Shown here in pieces: positions 52,906-55,000 of a stretch of 55,000 nt of DNA. A model generated the notes under the pieces. The model saw only the letters and a list, made by a program, of their open reading frames with translations, was not told where the DNA came from and searched no databases. Positions within the stretch are counted from its first letter, which is position 1. Every line of letters starts with the position of its first letter. This DNA is from Trachelipus rathkii (Eukaryota; Arthropoda; Malacostraca; Isopoda; Trachelipodidae), in contig JABUQX010060197.1 in the NCBI GenBank assembly GCA_015478945.1, positions 1 to 55,000 on the forward strand. Direction: 5' to 3'. The translations under genes were made by a program, and so were the position numbers.

Positions 52906-53542
52906 CTATTATTACTACTATTATTTTGCCTCTGTAGTTAACAAGTTATTCGGTTAAGAATATTCAGTTAAATTTAAAGATTCAATAATTAAAGATGTGT
53001 GTGTCTATACATTTGAATTTAATCTATTATTAAAAAGAGATAAAGAAGAATGAAACCCTTCAGTAAAAAATAATATTCTTATATTTACTACCAAAAAAAG
53101 AGAAAATTGTTTACTTATCATTCAAATAAAAAAAATAATCAAATCTGCAAAAAAATGAAAGGTTGATATTTCTTTTTGTAATAAAAAGTTCATGCCTCAT
53201 GGACATAGCCCTATTCAAAGAGGGGAACTTCTCTAGGTAAATGCTACCTAGGTTGTGAACAAGGTATTGGACCTTGACCCTTTACCTCATGACTCATACT
53301 GATTTTATCTGTTCATTATTAGTTCATTCGTATTATATGTTATTGAGAATATTTTTTAATTCTCTAATTTGTTTATGGATTTTTAAATAGTTAATTTACT
53401 TTGTATCTAGAAGCATGCACCTAATGCAAAGTGTATACATAATATATTTTTATTAATCTTAAAATAATTTGATTCTTTGGTTTGAATATTCAAATTTCCA
53501 AATGCCTTTTTCAAAATTATTGTTATGCCTTTAATTGTTTAG
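52906..53542 (+). other. GBA2: Upstream intron of GBA2 (presumed)
   Basis: AT-rich unique sequence ending in TTTAATTGTTTAG, the acceptor of the GBA2 exon. No exon recognised in it. The frame opening at 53,482 includes 20 codons of this intron before the true exon. Confidence 0.6.
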
Positions 53543-53723
53543 GAGTACCACTGGGAGGCATTGGATCAGGAACTATTGGCCGAGGGTTTAAAGGAGAGTT
53601 TTGTAGATACAACATGGTCCCTGGAATTTACGAATACAATACTGTAATGGCTAATCAGTTTATTGTCACTATTAGAGATTCCAAGGGCAATACTTTATAT
53701 CAGAAAGTCCTCTCTCCATATAG
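53543..53723 (+). CDS. GBA2: GBA2 exon: non-lysosomal glucosylceramidase, partial
   Basis: GBA2 hydrolyses glucosylceramide to glucose and ceramide at the cytosolic face of ER/Golgi and plasma membranes (glycoside hydrolase family 116). This 181-nt exon reads [20 protein letters not shown], then [20 protein letters not shown] and [20 protein letters not shown]. It matches the conserved N-terminal-domain segment that in human GBA2 reads [20 protein letters not shown] and continues through DQFTV. The acceptor is TTGTTTAG|GAG and the donor ATATAG|GTAAGT (consensus). The first codon (GGA) and last codon (AG-) are split by introns, so the exon enters in phase 1 and leaves in phase 2. No frameshift. 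Flanking exons are not in the window: downstream lies microsatellite-rich intron. The catalytic residues lie further C-terminal in the protein and are absent here. Confidence 0.95.
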
Positions 53724-53727
53724 GTAA

Positions 53728-54287
53728 GTTATATATATATATATATATATATATACTATATAATATGATATTAATATATAATATATATATATATATATAA
53801 TATAACCTCAAATTCCCTATATACTATTTATCTATATATTATATATATATAATGGACATTTATATAGAAGTTTGACCGTCCATTAATAGGTAGGTTAGTA
53901 GGTTTCTAACCCTATATTGTAATTTATTAGCCTAAAATCAACTGATTAACGTTACCTTTTTAAATGATTTTCATATCTGGGGAGTCACTTCTTATAAAGT
54001 AGGCATATATATATATAATATCTAGTTATTATAATATAATATATATATATATTAGTTATATATATATATAGTAATATATATAATATATTAATATATCTCT
54101 ATATAACTTCAATATATATATAATATATATATATATTATATATATATATATATACTACCACTATATATAATATATATATATATATAATATATAGATTCAT
54201 TCAAAGGTGTACAGTAAGGGGGGTTTTTGGGTCAGAACCCCCCCAAAATTTTCCAAAGTGAATTTGTTTTACAAGTTGTGTCATACT

Positions 54288-54322
<35 letters not shown>

Positions 54323-54660
54323 TATATTATATATATATAATATATATCTATATACTATATATATATATATATATAATATATATATATATACTATATATAT
54401 ATATATCTACGACAGTATGTATAATCACAAAACCCTCCAAAAATTTTTATCACCAAAACGCCTTGAACAAGTTCTACAGCTAACACCACTAATCGCTCAT
54501 GTGGGATATAATGCTAATAATATATATATATATATATATATACTATATATATATATATATAGTATTATATATATATTATATATATGAGATATATATATAT
54601 AAATACTACTATATATATATATAATTATATATATATAATACTCATATATATTATATTATA
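53728..54660. repeat. Intronic (TA)n microsatellite field
   Basis: Several long (TA)n tracts (about 53,728-53,800, 54,006-54,200, 54,287-54,410, 54,520-54,660) are separated by short unique pieces. The 126-codon frame at 54,207-54,587 is Tyr-Ile repeat translation and is not a gene. The pieces at 54,237-54,256 (AACCCCCCCAAAATTTTCC) and 54,430-54,452 (AAACCCTCCAAAAATTTTTATC) resemble each other, suggesting copies of a small dispersed repeat. Confidence 0.9.
54218..54243. other. G6TT/AAC6 hairpin in intron
   Basis: GGGGGGTT at 54,218-54,225 pairs with AACCCCCC at 54,236-54,243 over a 10-nt loop. The block is flanked by (TA)n on both sides and looks like part of a small dispersed repeat. Confidence 0.6.
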
Positions 54661-54686
54661 TACAACCACATACACTCACTCACTCT

Positions 54687-54975
54687 TTAATTCATTGATC
54701 CCACCCTTCCTATGAGAAACGGGCTACCTTGAGATATTGTGCCACCACATCATGATGGGCCCAATGGTCTGTTATAAAAAGTGTATTGAAGGGCCTGATG
54801 TCTGATGTCCGTCAATGCATGGTAGTTGAGCAAGAGATGTTCTGTGTTATCATTATTCTGGGAGAAACATCTTTGGAGTGAGGGGAAGGTGCTCTATTGA
54901 TTCTAAATTTGTATTCTTGAAGGGAGGAATGATCCCCAGAGCTGAGGCAGGAGAGCATTACATGGGTTTGACTGT
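54687..54975 (-). pseudogene. 3' end of a degenerate non-LTR (Jockey/CR1-like) retrotransposon ORF2
   Basis: On the minus strand a stretch reads RCFSQNNDNTEHLLLNYHAL followed by TDIRHQALQYTF. This resembles the C-terminal zinc-knuckle region (C-x-x-C ... EHLLL-x-CP) found at the end of many non-LTR retrotransposon ORF2 proteins. The last Cys is replaced by Tyr. After a frame change the sequence continues WAHHDVVAQYLKVARFL, like the usual LW-x-P-x-x-V-x-x-FL tail, and ends at TAA (54,687-54,689). The region upstream contains stops (54,840-54,975), so it is a dead fragment; its 5' part lies beyond the window edge or is lost. Family assignment is from motif resemblance only. Confidence 0.6.
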
Positions 54976-55000
54976 CCAAAATTTGTTCTGAAGAAAATAT

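Noticed and set aside
54207..54587. 126-codon plus-strand frame downstream of GBA2
   Set aside because: Translation is mostly Tyr-Ile repeats from (TA)n microsatellite DNA.

Overview
This is a eukaryotic and almost certainly animal window. It is very AT-rich and mostly non-coding, with long (TA)n, (TG)n, (CT)n and (AAT)n tracts. Two pieces of conserved protein-coding sequence can be named with confidence, and both look like single exons. One, near 8.85-8.96 kb on the plus strand, matches the C-terminal NOT-box region of CNOT3 (CCR4-NOT complex). The other, at 53,543-53,723 on the plus strand, matches non-lysosomal glucosylceramidase GBA2 and has clean GT/AG splice sites. The GBA2 exon reads most like an arthropod or other invertebrate copy; that is a judgement from memory of the family, not a search.

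Layout. 1-8.8 kb: low-complexity AT sequence, a 2 kb C-depleted tract (about 1.7-3.9 kb), and stretches full of homopolymers, TTTATTT filler and recurring CTCAC/CTACCC words. 8.8-9.2 kb: the CNOT3 exon and one splice-bounded candidate exon. 11-20 kb: mostly AT-rich, with several short coding-like open frames that I cannot assign, four of them clustered on the plus strand at 14.27-15.76 kb. 24.4-26.7 kb: two tRNA-like SINE-type patches, a perfect 10-bp hairpin, a compound TA/TG microsatellite and a possible small two-exon gene ending in a hydrophobic segment. 27-43 kb: AT- and AAT-rich sequence with almost no coding signal, one long imperfect hairpin at 34.9 kb, and purine-biased sequence at 37-38 kb. 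43.1-44.8 kb: a strikingly G-depleted tract, including 330 bases without a single G. 44.8-49.4 kb: AAT-rich sequence grading into ordinary intron-like sequence. 49.4-55 kb: an unrecognised Ser/Arg-rich candidate exon, a 16-bp hairpin around a poly-G loop, a dead Tc1/mariner transposase, the GBA2 exon, TA microsatellites, and the 3' end of a degenerate non-LTR retrotransposon.

The named genes do not form a functional unit; CNOT3 and GBA2 are unrelated housekeeping genes about 44 kb apart. Parts of the first 24 kb may be distorted by sequencing or assembly error, because the CNOT3 exon seems to carry homopolymer-length frameshifts. Open frames and repeats there should be read with caution. I found no RNA polymerase III tRNA gene, rRNA, CRISPR array or complete gene. 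I see no convincing new biological system; the most unusual signals are strand-composition tracts and hairpins.
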